From the NCBI GenBank assembly GCA_965200035.1, contig OZ241334.1, forward strand, positions 1,426,001-1,490,000: DNA of 64,000 nt. Direction: 5' to 3'. How positions within the stretch are numbered: position 1 is the first letter of the stretch; each line of letters begins with the position of its first letter. The notes beneath the pieces are model-generated. The model had not been told where the DNA came from, searched no databases, and worked only from the letters and a program-made list of their open reading frames with translations. Shown piece after piece: positions 1 to 8,943 of this stretch. The DNA is from UBA1952 sp965200035. Its GTDB lineage: Bacteria; Bacteroidota; Bacteroidia; Chitinophagales; Chitinophagaceae. Both the position numbers and the translations under genes were made by a program.

Positions 1-206
1 TCAAAAAAGCCGCCTTCATGTTCTTCGGAGCAGCGGTGGCTGTAAAGGCTGGGCATGAATGCTTTGAGGCGGTCCAGGAAACCGGGAATCTTATTGGTCG
101 GGAGTTCTTCCAGCTCCTCCAGATCCAGCAACATGACAATGAGTTTATGACGGGTAATGGACCAATAGTTAGGACCATTCATGATTTTAAGATCAAGGAT
201 CTTCAT
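1..206 (-). CDS. cphA: Cyanophycin synthetase, N-terminal fragment
   Basis: The first 68 codons of a gene that runs off the left edge. The translation starts MKILDLKIMNGPNYWS, the characteristic N-terminus of cyanophycin synthetase (multi-L-arginyl-poly-L-aspartate synthase). This enzyme uses ATP to add Asp and then Arg to the cyanophycin reserve polymer in the cytoplasm. The ATG at 206 is the natural start because the family motif begins there. The ATP-grasp and Mur-ligase-like domains lie outside the window. The divergent neighbour encodes cyanophycinase, which breaks the same polymer down, so identity is supported by both sequence and context. No Shine-Dalgarno is visible, as is usual in Bacteroidota. 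Confidence 0.88.
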   Translation of the reverse strand, partial: MKILDLKIMNGPNYWSITRHKLIVMLLDLEELEELPTNKIPGFLDRLKAFMPSLYSHRCSEEHEGGFF

Positions 207-467
207 GGGGAGATGATAAATTTTAAAATGAAAAATGATTCGTTAACACGGCTTCAGCGTTTTGAGCACAAGACTGCCACACATCCCGCAGGAAACTTTT
301 GAAACAAGATAGAAAAATATGATTGAAAAATGTTGACTGGCGTTGCGGCCGGATTTTGTTGCTGCATTTCTCTCTTTCCTGAAAATAATCGTACCAACCG
401 GTAAATCACACAAAATGAAAAGAATTACCTTTGCCGCTTAATATTTCCTTAATATAAAAAACGAACA

Positions 468-1349
468 TTGATAGACCATCCTAAAGGCATCCTGGTTTCC
501 GTGGGCGGTGCTGAAGATAAGGGCACAGATCTCGAACGCGGTATTATTGAGCGCAATAGGCTTAACTTTTTTGAACTAGGTATCCTTAAAAATATTATCA
601 GCCTCATCAAGCCGGGCGAAGAGCCGAAGGTAGAGGTAGTAACTACTGCTTCGCAGATCCCCGATGAAGTATTTGTCAATTATAAGGATGCTTTTAACAA
701 GCTGGGCTGTACCAACATTGGTCATTTCCGCATACGCGACCGTAAGGATGCCGCCAATCCTGAATACTTAGAGCGCTTACAGCAATGTAATTGTGTAATG
801 CTTTCCGGAGGCAATCAGCTTCGCCTGACTTCTGTATTCGGCGGCACACGCTTTCTGGAGATATTACAGGAACGTTATTTTAATGAGCATTTTGTAATCG
901 GCGGCACCAGCGCCGGTGCAATGGCCATGAGCGCTACTATGATCTATGATGGTAATGCAGACCGCGCTCACCTCAAAGACGAAGTGAAGCTGACCACAGG
1001 TCTGGGCTTTGTACCCGCTGCTATTATTGATTCACATTTTGACAAGCGCGGACGCTTCAACCGGCTGGCGCAGGCGGTAGCGGCGCAGCCCGGCGCTATT
1101 GGCATTGGCCTTGGGGAAGATACGGGCGTGATTGTGCAGGAAGGCTTAAACCTTTCGGTGATCGGCTCCGGCAGCGTGGTTATCATTGACGGTAAATTTA
1201 TTAACTATAACAGCATTGCTTATGTAAGCTCGGGTATGCCTATTTCGGTAGAAAATCTGGTGGTGAATATTCTGAGCAAGGGCGACCATTATAATCTGCT
1301 TACGCGCACCTTTGAAGGCAGCGGTATTGAAATCCTCGAAGAAGATTAA
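468..1349 (+). CDS. cphB: Cyanophycinase (peptidase family S51)
   Basis: 293-residue cytoplasmic serine peptidase that hydrolyses cyanophycin to beta-Asp-Arg dipeptides. Visible motifs are GGAED near residue 13, SGGNQ at 113-117, the nucleophile elbow GGTSAGAMAMS with Ser148, and DSHFDKRGR with His190, matching the S51 catalytic arrangement. Length is normal for the family. The only plausible start is TTG at 468: an in-frame TAA lies at 450 and no ATG intervenes before the conserved HPKGILVSVGGAED. It is divergent from cphA, with about 260 bp between the starts, so synthesis and breakdown genes share one intergenic region. A dipeptidase for the product (isoaspartyl peptidase) is not seen nearby. 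Confidence 0.93.
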   Translation: MIDHPKGILVSVGGAEDKGTDLERGIIERNRLNFFELGILKNIISLIKPGEEPKVEVVTTASQIPDEVFVNYKDAFNKLGCTNIGHFRIRDRKDAANPEYLERLQQCNCVMLSGGNQLRLTSVFGGTRFLEILQERYFNEHFVIGGTSAGAMAMSATMIYDGNADRAHLKDEVKLTTGLGFVPAAIIDSHFDKRGRFNRLAQAVAAQPGAIGIGLGEDTGVIVQEGLNLSVIGSGSVVIIDGKFINYNSIAYVSSGMPISVENLVVNILSKGDHYNLLTRTFEGSGIEILEED

Positions 1350-1405
1350 ACGATCCCGGAATTTTGTTTCTTTACTTCCAATAACCAATACCTACCAATC
1401 AGCTC

Positions 1406-1933
1406 ATGTTCTCTTTTCTTTCCAAAGGCAATGGTCCTGACGTGACCGACAAAGTATGGCTGAGCACTACGGCTATGCAGGCCGGTATTGGTGAATGGCT
1501 GCAGGAACATGCCAATGGCATTGTAGCCCTCTGGTTCCGGGATGATGTTTCGGCTTTGCGGAAAGAATTACCGGAAAGCCTTGCCGGACGGGTGTCAGAA
1601 ACGAATTCATTAAGCACAGACAATCTCAGCGGGAAGCAGCTTTTGATTGTCGGTCGCTATCCATTGCAGTCGGTGGAAGCAGATTTTGCAGACCGCCTTG
1701 GACTGAAAAAACTCTTCATTTTCTCAGCACTCGATTCCCCGCTGTTCAAGCGTTTTGGCGGTGATAAGATCATAGATACGGCCCGCAGCATGGGTATGAA
1801 AGAGCATGAAGGCATCGAGCATTTCCTGGTGAGCAGCGCCATCAAAAAGACGCAGGGCAAGATCAGCGATACGGTGAGCCAGGAAATACCGGCCAACAGC
1901 GAAGCAGAGTGGATGACGCTCAATCTTCAGTAA
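1406..1933 (+). CDS. Small SecA-derived protein without ATPase motifs
   Basis: 175 residues, no signal peptide or membrane segment. Residues about 100-155 follow the stretch of SecA that links the second nucleotide-binding domain to the helical scaffold: FIFSALDSPLFKRFGGDKI and then SMGMKEHEGIEHFLVSSAI correspond position by position to the SecA pattern FYLSxEDxLMRxFxSDRI...LGMxxGExIEHxxVxxAI. The helicase motifs normally just upstream (TxMAGRGTDI, GRSGRQGD) are absent, so it should not hydrolyse ATP. The N-terminal half may be a degenerate remnant of the same domain. Its stop overlaps the next start (TAATG at 1931-1935), implying translational coupling. Function unknown; an adaptor or regulatory role is only a guess. 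A degraded duplicate is possible, but the frame is open and a partner gene is coupled to it. Confidence 0.7.
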   Translation: MFSFLSKGNGPDVTDKVWLSTTAMQAGIGEWLQEHANGIVALWFRDDVSALRKELPESLAGRVSETNSLSTDNLSGKQLLIVGRYPLQSVEADFADRLGLKKLFIFSALDSPLFKRFGGDKIIDTARSMGMKEHEGIEHFLVSSAIKKTQGKISDTVSQEIPANSEAEWMTLNLQ

Positions 1934-2403
1934 TGCCTTTCCTTGCCGAACAACCGCTTTTCAAGCTGCATGTATATGATTGTTGTAAAGCCATTATTGA
2001 TGGCAGAATAAAAGACCTGCAGCGAAAGCTGACTGACCTGCGGGAGATGGCCGCAGCCGAAACCAAAAGCACCGCCGGTGACAAGTATGAAACCGCCCGC
2101 GCTATGCTCCATCAGGAACAGGAACAAGCTTCTGTACAATTAGCAGCGCTTCAGGCACAACTATCCCTGCTTCAGAAATCAAATCCGCGGATCAGGCATT
2201 CCCGGATTGTACAGGGCACACTTATCTATACAGACAAAGGCATCTTTTTCATAAGCACCGGACTGGGCAAAATGATGGTTAATGATACGCCGGTCTGGGC
2301 TATTTCTCTGCAATCTCCGCTGGGCAAAGCATTTGCAGGTTACACCGCCGATACCATTGTTGTATTCAACAACAGCACTTACGCCATTATCCAGATATTG
2401 TAA
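1933..2403 (+). CDS. GreA/GreB-like coiled-coil protein
   Basis: 156 residues when started at the ATG of the TAATG overlap (1933). An upstream in-frame start at 1909 would lie inside the previous gene and is less likely. Residues about 25-85 form an antiparallel-looking coiled coil whose turn carries AGDKYETARAM, resembling the acidic tip motif of GreA (GDLSENAEYxAAKE). Residues about 95-156 are beta-rich (GTLIYTDKGIFFIS, SPLGKAFAGYTADTIVV) and resemble the GreA/B C-terminal domain (SPLGxAL..GxxxGD). Gre factors enter the RNA polymerase secondary channel and stimulate transcript cleavage. Whether this shorter relative does so is unknown. Coupled to the SecA-like gene and followed by a bidirectional terminator. 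Confidence 0.65.
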   Translation: MPFLAEQPLFKLHVYDCCKAIIDGRIKDLQRKLTDLREMAAAETKSTAGDKYETARAMLHQEQEQASVQLAALQAQLSLLQKSNPRIRHSRIVQGTLIYTDKGIFFISTGLGKMMVNDTPVWAISLQSPLGKAFAGYTADTIVVFNNSTYAIIQIL

Positions 2404-2410
2404 CAAAGAG

Positions 2411-2437
2411 AAGGGTCAGCCTGTCGGCTGACCTTTC
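2411..2437. terminator. Bidirectional hairpin terminator
   Basis: Perfect 8-bp stem GGTCAGCC/GGCTGACC with a TGTC loop, extended by A-T pairs. It lies between the convergent ends at 2403 and 2454 and can serve both strands. Confidence 0.75.
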
Positions 2438-2453
2438 TAACATTATAGTGTAT

Positions 2454-5400
2454 TTATTGAACCACCAGTTTTGTGAATTGCGAGCGTCCATCTTGTATCA
2501 CAGCAACTATATAAATACCAGCAGGCAGATTACCGATGCTTACTCTGGTATCCATTGAATGGTCAAGTAACTGGGAATAGAGCACTTTGCCCGCCTGATC
2601 CATAACCATTACAGAGCCACTTGCAGGAACTACATCCGTATGCACTGTGAATGAAGTACCACTCGTTACAGGATTCGGATAGAGGTTAATGCGATCACCG
2701 GCCACATTATTCATCTCTACCAGTTGCACGGATGAATACGTGTAAGAACCATCCTTTTCTTCCATCTTCAGGCGGTAATAATTAGCGCCATTCAATGGTG
2801 CTGCATCGGTTACGTGATACTCATCCGTTGTCTGTGCATTGCGTGCTGTTACTTTATTAATGGCGGTAAAGCTCTTCGCATCTGCGCTGCGCTCGATGGT
2901 ATACCCAGCCATTTTTGCCTCGTTTGCTACCTGCCAGTCCAGTGATACTTCCTTACCTTGTGCCTTAGCCGTGAAAGAGATCAGGTCTACCGGTAATGGT
3001 ACTGTTGAAGTAATACTGTACGTAGCAGTTGCACCCTGCTTATTGGCTGCATCCACAAAGCTGTACTGGAAACTCTGAGTCTTCACACCATTTTTAACCA
3101 ATACAGTCAGCAGGCTCGCATTGTAGTTCGGTATTTCCCATGCGCCTGTAACAGCGTTGTAATAAGTACATATAGTACCTGCATCACCGCCCTGGCACCC
3201 GCCCGGCTGCAACTGCACACCATTGTACATCAGCATAATGCCATTGGCTACCGGAGTACCGCTGCCATTCAGCGCCGTATAGCTGGCAGGATTAATGCTC
3301 AGCTTCAGCGCTGATCCCTCTGTGATAGCGAGGGATGATCCGTTATTACCGTCCGCATCTGTGCCGGTTAGTACGCCCGGGGTGTTACCGCTTGATGCTG
3401 TACCGCTAACGGCAATCCTGTTATTGTAAGTGCCTGCGCCTGCAGTGCTGGTTACTGTCACTTTGGTAAGAGCTGCACCTGCATTACCAGAAATCGTGAA
3501 GGCCTTTGCATCGGCCACAGCACGCTGCTCAATACCAAAGTTCTGCGCAGTTACAGCACCGGAAGCCGGAGTAGTGATCCGGGCAATGCCTGTAAGATTG
3601 GTTGTGCTTGCTGTAGTATTAAGGTTTGTACCGGTACTTACCCAATTGCCCGGCAGGCTGGAAGCAGCTACCTTACTACCGATGGCAACATTGGTAGTAG
3701 AAAGGATTACGTTGTATGCCTGGCTGCCTGTACCGCGGTCAAAGCTGTAAGCACCTGTTGTATTATTGATCAGCGATGTCTGGATCACATTGCCAAGTGT
3801 ATCTGCCAGCAATGCGTACAATGCTCCGCCTGCTCCTGTAAGTGGTTCTGTAGCCGGTGTACGAACTGCATCACCATTGATATCATCCCATATTATGCCG
3901 CTGATGGCTACGCTTGTTCCATCAAACGGAACGTTGACGGTGCTGGGCGCAGAAACCAATCCTGCATTATCAGTAACAGCAAAGGTGAATGTAGCCGTAG
4001 CTACACCTGTTGATGGTGGTAATACAGTCACCTTAGTGGGATCAAAGCCGGGGAATGCAGTAGCAATTGTAACCGGATTTCCATTATAAAGCACCGTTCC
4101 CGATGTAGCCGGATTAAGCGTTACCGTACGGCCTGCGAGGTTACCGGTATAGCCTGCTGGAGCATCTTCAGCATCAGTAGCGCTGAAAGCACCGACCGGC
4201 ACTGCTACCTGTGTGGTTACACCTTGGTTCAGTTGCTTCACTGCGGTAAAGTTGCTGGTTACAGCACGGCGCTCAATGCCAAAGTTATCATTGATCTGGC
4301 TTGCTGTCAGATTGGTGATCGTAATGACTGGATTATTTGTATTCAATCCTGTAGTAGGTACTCCGGCCAGTGTGGTACTCACAGTTGTATAGCCTGTAGC
4401 CAATGCTGGTGTAACAGCGGATGCCAGAGTGCCTTCTGCAGGAGCGGTTGCCGCTGATACGATGCGTACCTCATAATTATTTCCTGCAGGTACATTGGCA
4501 AAAGAATAACCCGTAGTAGCGCTTACAGCTACACTCGCATAAATGGTATTTGCGCCTGAATAAGTATTGCTGGTCTGTACCAGATATGCATAAAGCGTCT
4601 GACCTCCATTCGCTATTGCGGTCAGTGTTTCAGCGCCGTCCAGGCTGCCATTGCCATTCGCATCATTCCATACATTACCACCAATTGCAAAGGTGGAAAT
4701 TGCTGAAAAGTTTACAGTTACAGAGCTTGCATTGCTTACTACATTACCATTGTCTGTAGCCGTAAATGGTATCGTTACAGCAGTAGTTGCATTGGCCAAT
4801 GGATCAACAGAAATTGCCTGCGTTGGATTACCGCCACTGAACGGTACGGTAACAGTACCAGGCCAGGCAGTGCAGCTCGATTGCGGAGGACAAGTGCTGC
4901 CGGTAGAGGTATAGATAGTCGAGCCAATCTGCAGGTAGTTAGCGCCTGCAGGGAAAGAAGTAATGGTAATGCTGCTCACGGTACCATCTTCATCTGTCGC
5001 GTTGAAGCCACCATTCGGGATGGTGTAGTTATTATAGCTGCCTGGGTTAGGTATAGTGTTGAAAGTAGTATTGGCAGTTACCGGCGCGAGCTCAATACCA
5101 AAGTTTGCATTAGTAATATTATCAGAACCGATCGTGATTTTGAGAATGCCATCTACCTGAAGGTCATTGCCTGCAGCAAGGCCAAGGTTTTCACCAGTGC
5201 TTCTGTAAACACCGGATGTACCGGAAGGATAAGTAGGAGCAGTAATGATATCACCAACGTTAGGCGCACTGTTGCGGATAATAATGTTGTACGTACTCCT
5301 AGATTGCTTGCCAAAGTTGTAAGCACCGCCTGCGCTGACCCCACGAACCGCTATTACTGCATTGGTGGTTGGGTTTACCAATACCGCATAAGCTCCGTTA

Positions 5401-5693
5401 GCCGCCAGTTGCCCGATGCGGCTGCTGCTATCAACAGTGTTATTGACAAGTGCATTATTGTCTATCCAGATATTGCCGCTGATAGTTACACAGGTAACGT
5501 TAGGAGTGAAAATTGCATCCGGGCTTTTAAAGGTCGTATTTCTGACATTGACGGTAAAGTTGCGATTGCCTTTGTTGGGCAATGCCGCTGTATTGGTATA
5601 ACGCAAGGCATCAATCAACAGCTCTGCCTGCGCCAGCGGGAAGGTGCCACCGCCATTATTGGTAAACAGATAAGACGTGATACCACCATTCAC
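2454..5693 (-). CDS. 3' part of frameshifted T9SS surface protein
   Basis: About 1080 residues. Three prealbumin/SdrD-B-like repeats are visible (ISGNIWIDNN, IGGNVWNDANGNGSLDGAE, ISGIIWDDINGDAVRTPATE), each followed by a FGIExRAVT linker; beta-sandwich segments lie between and after them. The end is a T9SS type A sorting domain (INLYPNPVTSGTSF ... LPAGIYIVAVIQDGRSQFTKLVVQ), so the protein is a substrate for transport across the outer membrane and cell-surface attachment. There is no signal peptide: the first possible start in this frame is a GTG at 5693 inside a beta domain. The frame stays open and protein-like upstream to about 5750, where it meets the end of the 5' part. The two parts are almost certainly one gene; see 5723-7027 and 5745-5749. 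Confidence 0.85.
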   Translation of the reverse strand: MNGGITSYLFTNNGGGTFPLAQAELLIDALRYTNTAALPNKGNRNFTVNVRNTTFKSPDAIFTPNVTCVTISGNIWIDNNALVNNTVDSSSRIGQLAANGAYAVLVNPTTNAVIAVRGVSAGGAYNFGKQSRSTYNIIIRNSAPNVGDIITAPTYPSGTSGVYRSTGENLGLAAGNDLQVDGILKITIGSDNITNANFGIELAPVTANTTFNTIPNPGSYNNYTIPNGGFNATDEDGTVSSITITSFPAGANYLQIGSTIYTSTGSTCPPQSSCTAWPGTVTVPFSGGNPTQAISVDPLANATTAVTIPFTATDNGNVVSNASSVTVNFSAISTFAIGGNVWNDANGNGSLDGAETLTAIANGGQTLYAYLVQTSNTYSGANTIYASVAVSATTGYSFANVPAGNNYEVRIVSAATAPAEGTLASAVTPALATGYTTVSTTLAGVPTTGLNTNNPVITITNLTASQINDNFGIERRAVTSNFTAVKQLNQGVTTQVAVPVGAFSATDAEDAPAGYTGNLAGRTVTLNPATSGTVLYNGNPVTIATAFPGFDPTKVTVLPPSTGVATATFTFAVTDNAGLVSAPSTVNVPFDGTSVAISGIIWDDINGDAVRTPATEPLTGAGGALYALLADTLGNVIQTSLINNTTGAYSFDRGTGSQAYNVILSTTNVAIGSKVAASSLPGNWVSTGTNLNTTASTTNLTGIARITTPASGAVTAQNFGIEQRAVADAKAFTISGNAGAALTKVTVTSTAGAGTYNNRIAVSGTASSGNTPGVLTGTDADGNNGSSLAITEGSALKLSINPASYTALNGSGTPVANGIMLMYNGVQLQPGGCQGGDAGTICTYYNAVTGAWEIPNYNASLLTVLVKNGVKTQSFQYSFVDAANKQGATATYSITSTVPLPVDLISFTAKAQGKEVSLDWQVANEAKMAGYTIERSADAKSFTAINKVTARNAQTTDEYHVTDAAPLNGANYYRLKMEEKDGSYTYSSVQLVEMNNVAGDRINLYPNPVTSGTSFTVHTDVVPASGSVMVMDQAGKVLYSQLLDHSMDTRVSIGNLPAGIYIVAVIQDGRSQFTKLVVQ

Positions 5694-5722
5694 CGCTTTT
5701 GTAATCAGGTAAGTAACTGTAC

Positions 5723-7027
5723 CTACCGTAACGGTCGATGTACCGGGGGTTGTTTCAGCAACAGCGTATCATTCGCCGCAGGTGTGCCGCCGGCTATCAC
5801 AATGCGCTCACCTGCACCGTCTGCTATATTTGCCGTTGTATTGTCAAAAGTAATTTCAAGCTCATTGAGCGTTGATCCGGCAGGCATGATCACATTTGTT
5901 TGTCCCGCACCTCCGGTAAAGGCCTGAAGCGCGCCACAACCACTAGCTACGTTATTTACGCCGGGCAATGTTGTATTCAAATCAAGACTGGGAGCAAGTG
6001 TTTTCACCGCTGTGGCAAAGGCAGGACCAGAGCTGAAGTCAACTACATAGTAAGCCAGGCCCGAAGTATCTGCACCCAGCGCAATGCTGAAGTTGCTGAT
6101 GTTGTTACAGCTTACACGCACACGGGTAGAGTCAGCAGTCAGCGGAACGGAGTTGGCAGAAATGTTGGAACGGAATTTGGTCAGAATGCGCGCGGCATCA
6201 TAAGTAGTAGAGAGAATAGTAGCGGAACCTACTTCGCTGGAGTCAAACGCGCCGAACTCAGCATATTGGTTGGAATTTAGGGTACCATTACCATCTAAGT
6301 CATAAGCATTGACCTTCACATTCTGCAATGTCACCGATTGTGCGCCTGACTTGGTAGTGGTATTGAAAGAGCCGCCGAGTATAAACTGGAAATTGAATAC
6401 CAGCGAGCCTCCTGCGCCCGGGCCAAAGGTAACCTGTGGTGAAAAATAAGCCGGCGAATTTCCGGAATAGCCGGTACCCGTCACCGCAGCCTGATCATAA
6501 GCAGCAAAGCTGGTCACATTGTTTACTTCTTTGGTAATCACAAATGCATCAATAGACTGACCACTTGGAGTAGCTACTGCAGTGTACAGCATCGTATCGC
6601 CTACGTGGGTGCCATCGCCGCGTATCGCAGTGCTGGTGCCGAAGCTTACCGCTGCGTAGCTATTATTAAAGAAATTGTTAGTTACCTGAAGACTCAGATT
6701 AGCGGTAGTGCTGCCGGATGCTCCATTTGCAGTAACCGTATAGATTTGGGGACCAAAAGCTGCCGTTGGAGTACCGGAAATAATACCAGTGCTTGTACTG
6801 AAGGTCACACCGGCAGGCAATGTAGCAGGGTTTATGCTGTAGTTAAGTACATTTCCCGCCACATTTGGCGACAGAAATATATTATTTACATTTGCAATGT
6901 ACACATTAGGTGTCGGATAACTAAGCGATGTTGGCGTTTGCGATCGGGCCGTTATGAACCCAACCATGCTCAACAATAGGAGTAGTAATCCTTTACTTGA
7001 AATCATAGAAGTCTGTTTCGGTTTCAT
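5723..7027 (-). CDS. 5' part of frameshifted T9SS surface protein
   Basis: 434-residue open frame. Residues 1-30 are a signal peptide ending near ARSQ. Residues about 32-115 are a putative Ig (He_PIG) domain with the hallmark LPAGVTFSTSTGIISGTP. The middle is an unrecognised beta-rich region. The last correct residues are about NDTLLLKQPP; then an out-of-frame tail VHRPLR precedes a stop. On its own it would be exported to the periplasm but lacks the sorting domain and could not be displayed. Adding one C to the run at 5745-5749 joins it to the 3' part as one gene (2454-7027, 4575 nt, 1524 codons plus stop), an exact multiple of three. Confidence 0.85.
   Translation of the reverse strand: MKPKQTSMISSKGLLLLLLSMVGFITARSQTPTSLSYPTPNVYIANVNNIFLSPNVAGNVLNYSINPATLPAGVTFSTSTGIISGTPTAAFGPQIYTVTANGASGSTTANLSLQVTNNFFNNSYAAVSFGTSTAIRGDGTHVGDTMLYTAVATPSGQSIDAFVITKEVNNVTSFAAYDQAAVTGTGYSGNSPAYFSPQVTFGPGAGGSLVFNFQFILGGSFNTTTKSGAQSVTLQNVKVNAYDLDGNGTLNSNQYAEFGAFDSSEVGSATILSTTYDAARILTKFRSNISANSVPLTADSTRVRVSCNNISNFSIALGADTSGLAYYVVDFSSGPAFATAVKTLAPSLDLNTTLPGVNNVASGCGALQAFTGGAGQTNVIMPAGSTLNELEITFDNTTANIADGAGERIVIAGGTPAANDTLLLKQPPVHRPLR
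5745..5749 (-). other. Homopolymer frameshift site (5 C on coding strand)
   Basis: The coding strand reads AAACAACCCCCGGTACATCG. With five C the upstream frame hits a stop 18 bases after the run; with six C it continues as KQPPGTSTVTVGTVTYL into the long downstream frame. This could be a sequencing indel, a real inactivating mutation, or a slipped-strand on/off switch. Confidence 0.8.
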
Positions 7028-7319
7028 GAGTATTAGATTTTATGATGCAAAAAAAGCGTGACAGAATAAATTCAGAAGTTAACTCCCTTAAAACGATACT
7101 TGAAACTAAGTTATCCTTAAGTTAATCAGACGATTAATAATAGTTTTTAAAATGATGATGTTTTAAATCAATTATTATAAATAAACAATAATTAGAAATA
7201 ATTCTACAATACTTAAGCCATTTTAAAGACTTATAATTTCTCTATCGTAATTATTTTTATATTTTTACGTTGAAAAACCCTATGTTAATTTTTGTTAAAA
7301 TTTTACAGACAATATAGAG

Positions 7320-8501
7320 ATGAGCAGTAGTGAGACCGCGCGCCTGCGTAAGCTGTACCAAATGGAGGTGTTAGACACTCCGGCAGAGCAGGATTTTGAT
7401 GAAATTGTACAGTTGGCTTCCCAACTTGCCAAAACTCCCATATCACTCATCACGTTACTGGATACAGATCGTCAATGGTTTAAAGCAAAAGTGGGTCTGG
7501 ATGTTACGGATACGGATCGCCCGTCTGCAGTCTGCAATTACACGATTCAGGGAGACTCTTTGTTTGAAGTTGAAGACTTAAGCATCGACAAGCGCTTTGA
7601 GCGTAATCCGCTCGTAAAAAGCGGATTAAAGCTGCGCTATTATGCCGGCCTGCCGCTCATTACATCAGACGGGCATAAACTGGGCGCGCTCTGCGTACTC
7701 GATACCAAAAGCAGAACGAGGCTGAAAGAAGATCAGGTATTTGCGCTGCGCGTGCTTGCGCGCCAGGCAATGAACCAGATAGAAATGCGGGTAAAGAATA
7801 AGGAGCTGATGGCGCTTAAAACGATCACAGACCGGCTGGTGGGCGCTATAGGCACCGAATCAGAATCCGCTGTAAGCCAGTTGCGGGCCATTATAGCCCG
7901 ACTGAGCAGCCAGCAGTTTGAGCACGAGAAGCTGGCCAAAGAAATCAGTGGTCTGAAAGGCCTGCTCAACGTTACCGACCATTCCTTTGCCAACATCATT
8001 TCCTGGGCGGGGCTGCAACTGCTTTACAGTGGCAAGGAATTACCTAATGCGCAACTGAAGCCGTTGGTCAATCAATGCCTGGATGAGATCAACGACAAAC
8101 TAGCAACAAAGAATAATAAGATCAGCACAGATGTAACCGAGCGTGCCGAGCTGCCCGTTCCTGCCGAAGCTTTGAAGTTTATCATCCGTAATCTGCTCGA
8201 TAATGCTAACCGGTTTACGAACGGTGGGGAAATATCGCTCCGTTATTTTACGTCCGGCGTCAGCAGGGAATCACAGCCACGCCATTATATCTGTATATCA
8301 GACACCGGCATGGGCATACCCGATACATACCTGCAGGCATTCGCGCAAAACAGTGATATTCCTGTACGGCCGGATACCGAGGGCAATTGCGGACATGGTC
8401 ATGGTCTGATGCTCATCCGGCACGTATTGCAGCAACTAGGCGGTAAGATGCATATTGAAAGCAGCACGGGCAATCATTGCAATGTGATCGTTATTATCTG
8501 A
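7320..8501 (+). CDS. GAF-domain histidine kinase-like protein
   Basis: 393 residues, no membrane segment, so a cytoplasmic sensor. Residues about 5-165 form a GAF domain of the type found in Bacteroidota hybrid sensors (MEVLDTPAEQDFDEIVQLAS, YYAGLPLITSDGHKLGALCVLD). Residues about 170-215 are helical. The C-terminal HATPase domain has an N-box (NLLDNANRFTNGG), G1 (ISDTGMGIP) and G2 (GHGHGLMLIRHVLQQLGGKM), so ATP binding looks intact. A normal H-box (SHDLRxPL) is not visible: the dimerisation region shows only SFANIISWAGLQL, resembling the second half of a DHp helix. It may use an atypical His or act without autophosphorylation. No response regulator is adjacent. Confidence 0.82.
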   Translation: MSSSETARLRKLYQMEVLDTPAEQDFDEIVQLASQLAKTPISLITLLDTDRQWFKAKVGLDVTDTDRPSAVCNYTIQGDSLFEVEDLSIDKRFERNPLVKSGLKLRYYAGLPLITSDGHKLGALCVLDTKSRTRLKEDQVFALRVLARQAMNQIEMRVKNKELMALKTITDRLVGAIGTESESAVSQLRAIIARLSSQQFEHEKLAKEISGLKGLLNVTDHSFANIISWAGLQLLYSGKELPNAQLKPLVNQCLDEINDKLATKNNKISTDVTERAELPVPAEALKFIIRNLLDNANRFTNGGEISLRYFTSGVSRESQPRHYICISDTGMGIPDTYLQAFAQNSDIPVRPDTEGNCGHGHGLMLIRHVLQQLGGKMHIESSTGNHCNVIVII

Positions 8502-8505
8502 TGAG

Positions 8506-8943
8506 CTATGATTGCTTACCTGATTCAAGATAATTTTTAAGGCCTGATCCGAGGATGCCACGCCATCCTTCCTGAAAGCTACGCGCAGCGAAATCCGGCT
8601 TGTCTGCGGGGAAAGTATCAACCCCTGTATGTGTCAGCACCATTCTGGTATAATCGCCTTCCGGAAAAAGCTCAAAGCTTACTTCCGATTCACCCGGATA
8701 GCCTTCATAGCTCCAGGTATAGCTTAGCTTGCGTCCGGGAATGACTTCTGTAATGCGGCAATTATGTTTGTATTGATTTTCTTCAGAGCCACCCATAAAA
8801 GAAAATTCAAAGCCCACTTCAGGACGAAATGCTACCAGGTCGAAGTACCATTTCGCCATTTCATCCCGATTAGTGATTGCCTGCCATACCCGATCTGCAG
8901 AAGCATGATAGGTCCGCTCAAAGATCAATGGTTGTGCGCTCAT
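8506..8943 (-). CDS. SRPBCC/AHSA1-family protein
   Basis: 145-residue START-like (SRPBCC, Aha1 C-terminal-like) protein. Family features are the opening FERTYHASADRVWQAITNRDEMAKWYF, the central LSYTWSYEGYPGESEVSFEL, and the final amphipathic helix (SFQEGWRGILGSGLKNYLES). These helix-grip folds bind hydrophobic ligands in the cytoplasm; the ligand cannot be predicted. Its ATG overlaps the TGA of the upstream ArsR regulator (ATGA, 8940-8943), so the two are translationally coupled. ArsR-SRPBCC pairs are common two-gene operons in bacteria. Convergent with the GAF protein gene, only 4 bp apart. Confidence 0.88.
   Translation of the reverse strand: MSAQPLIFERTYHASADRVWQAITNRDEMAKWYFDLVAFRPEVGFEFSFMGGSEENQYKHNCRITEVIPGRKLSYTWSYEGYPGESEVSFELFPEGDYTRMVLTHTGVDTFPADKPDFAARSFQEGWRGILGSGLKNYLESGKQS

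Noticed and set aside
5740..5756. Programmed -1 ribosomal frameshift
   Set aside because: The site does not form a proper X-XXY-YYZ slippery heptamer in the reading frame and no obvious downstream stem was seen; an indel is simpler.
4881..5927. 348-codon plus-strand frame across the frameshifted surface-protein gene
   Set aside because: It is antisense to a clear T9SS protein and its translation shows no recognisable domain; chance opening opposite Thr/Ala/Val-rich repeats.
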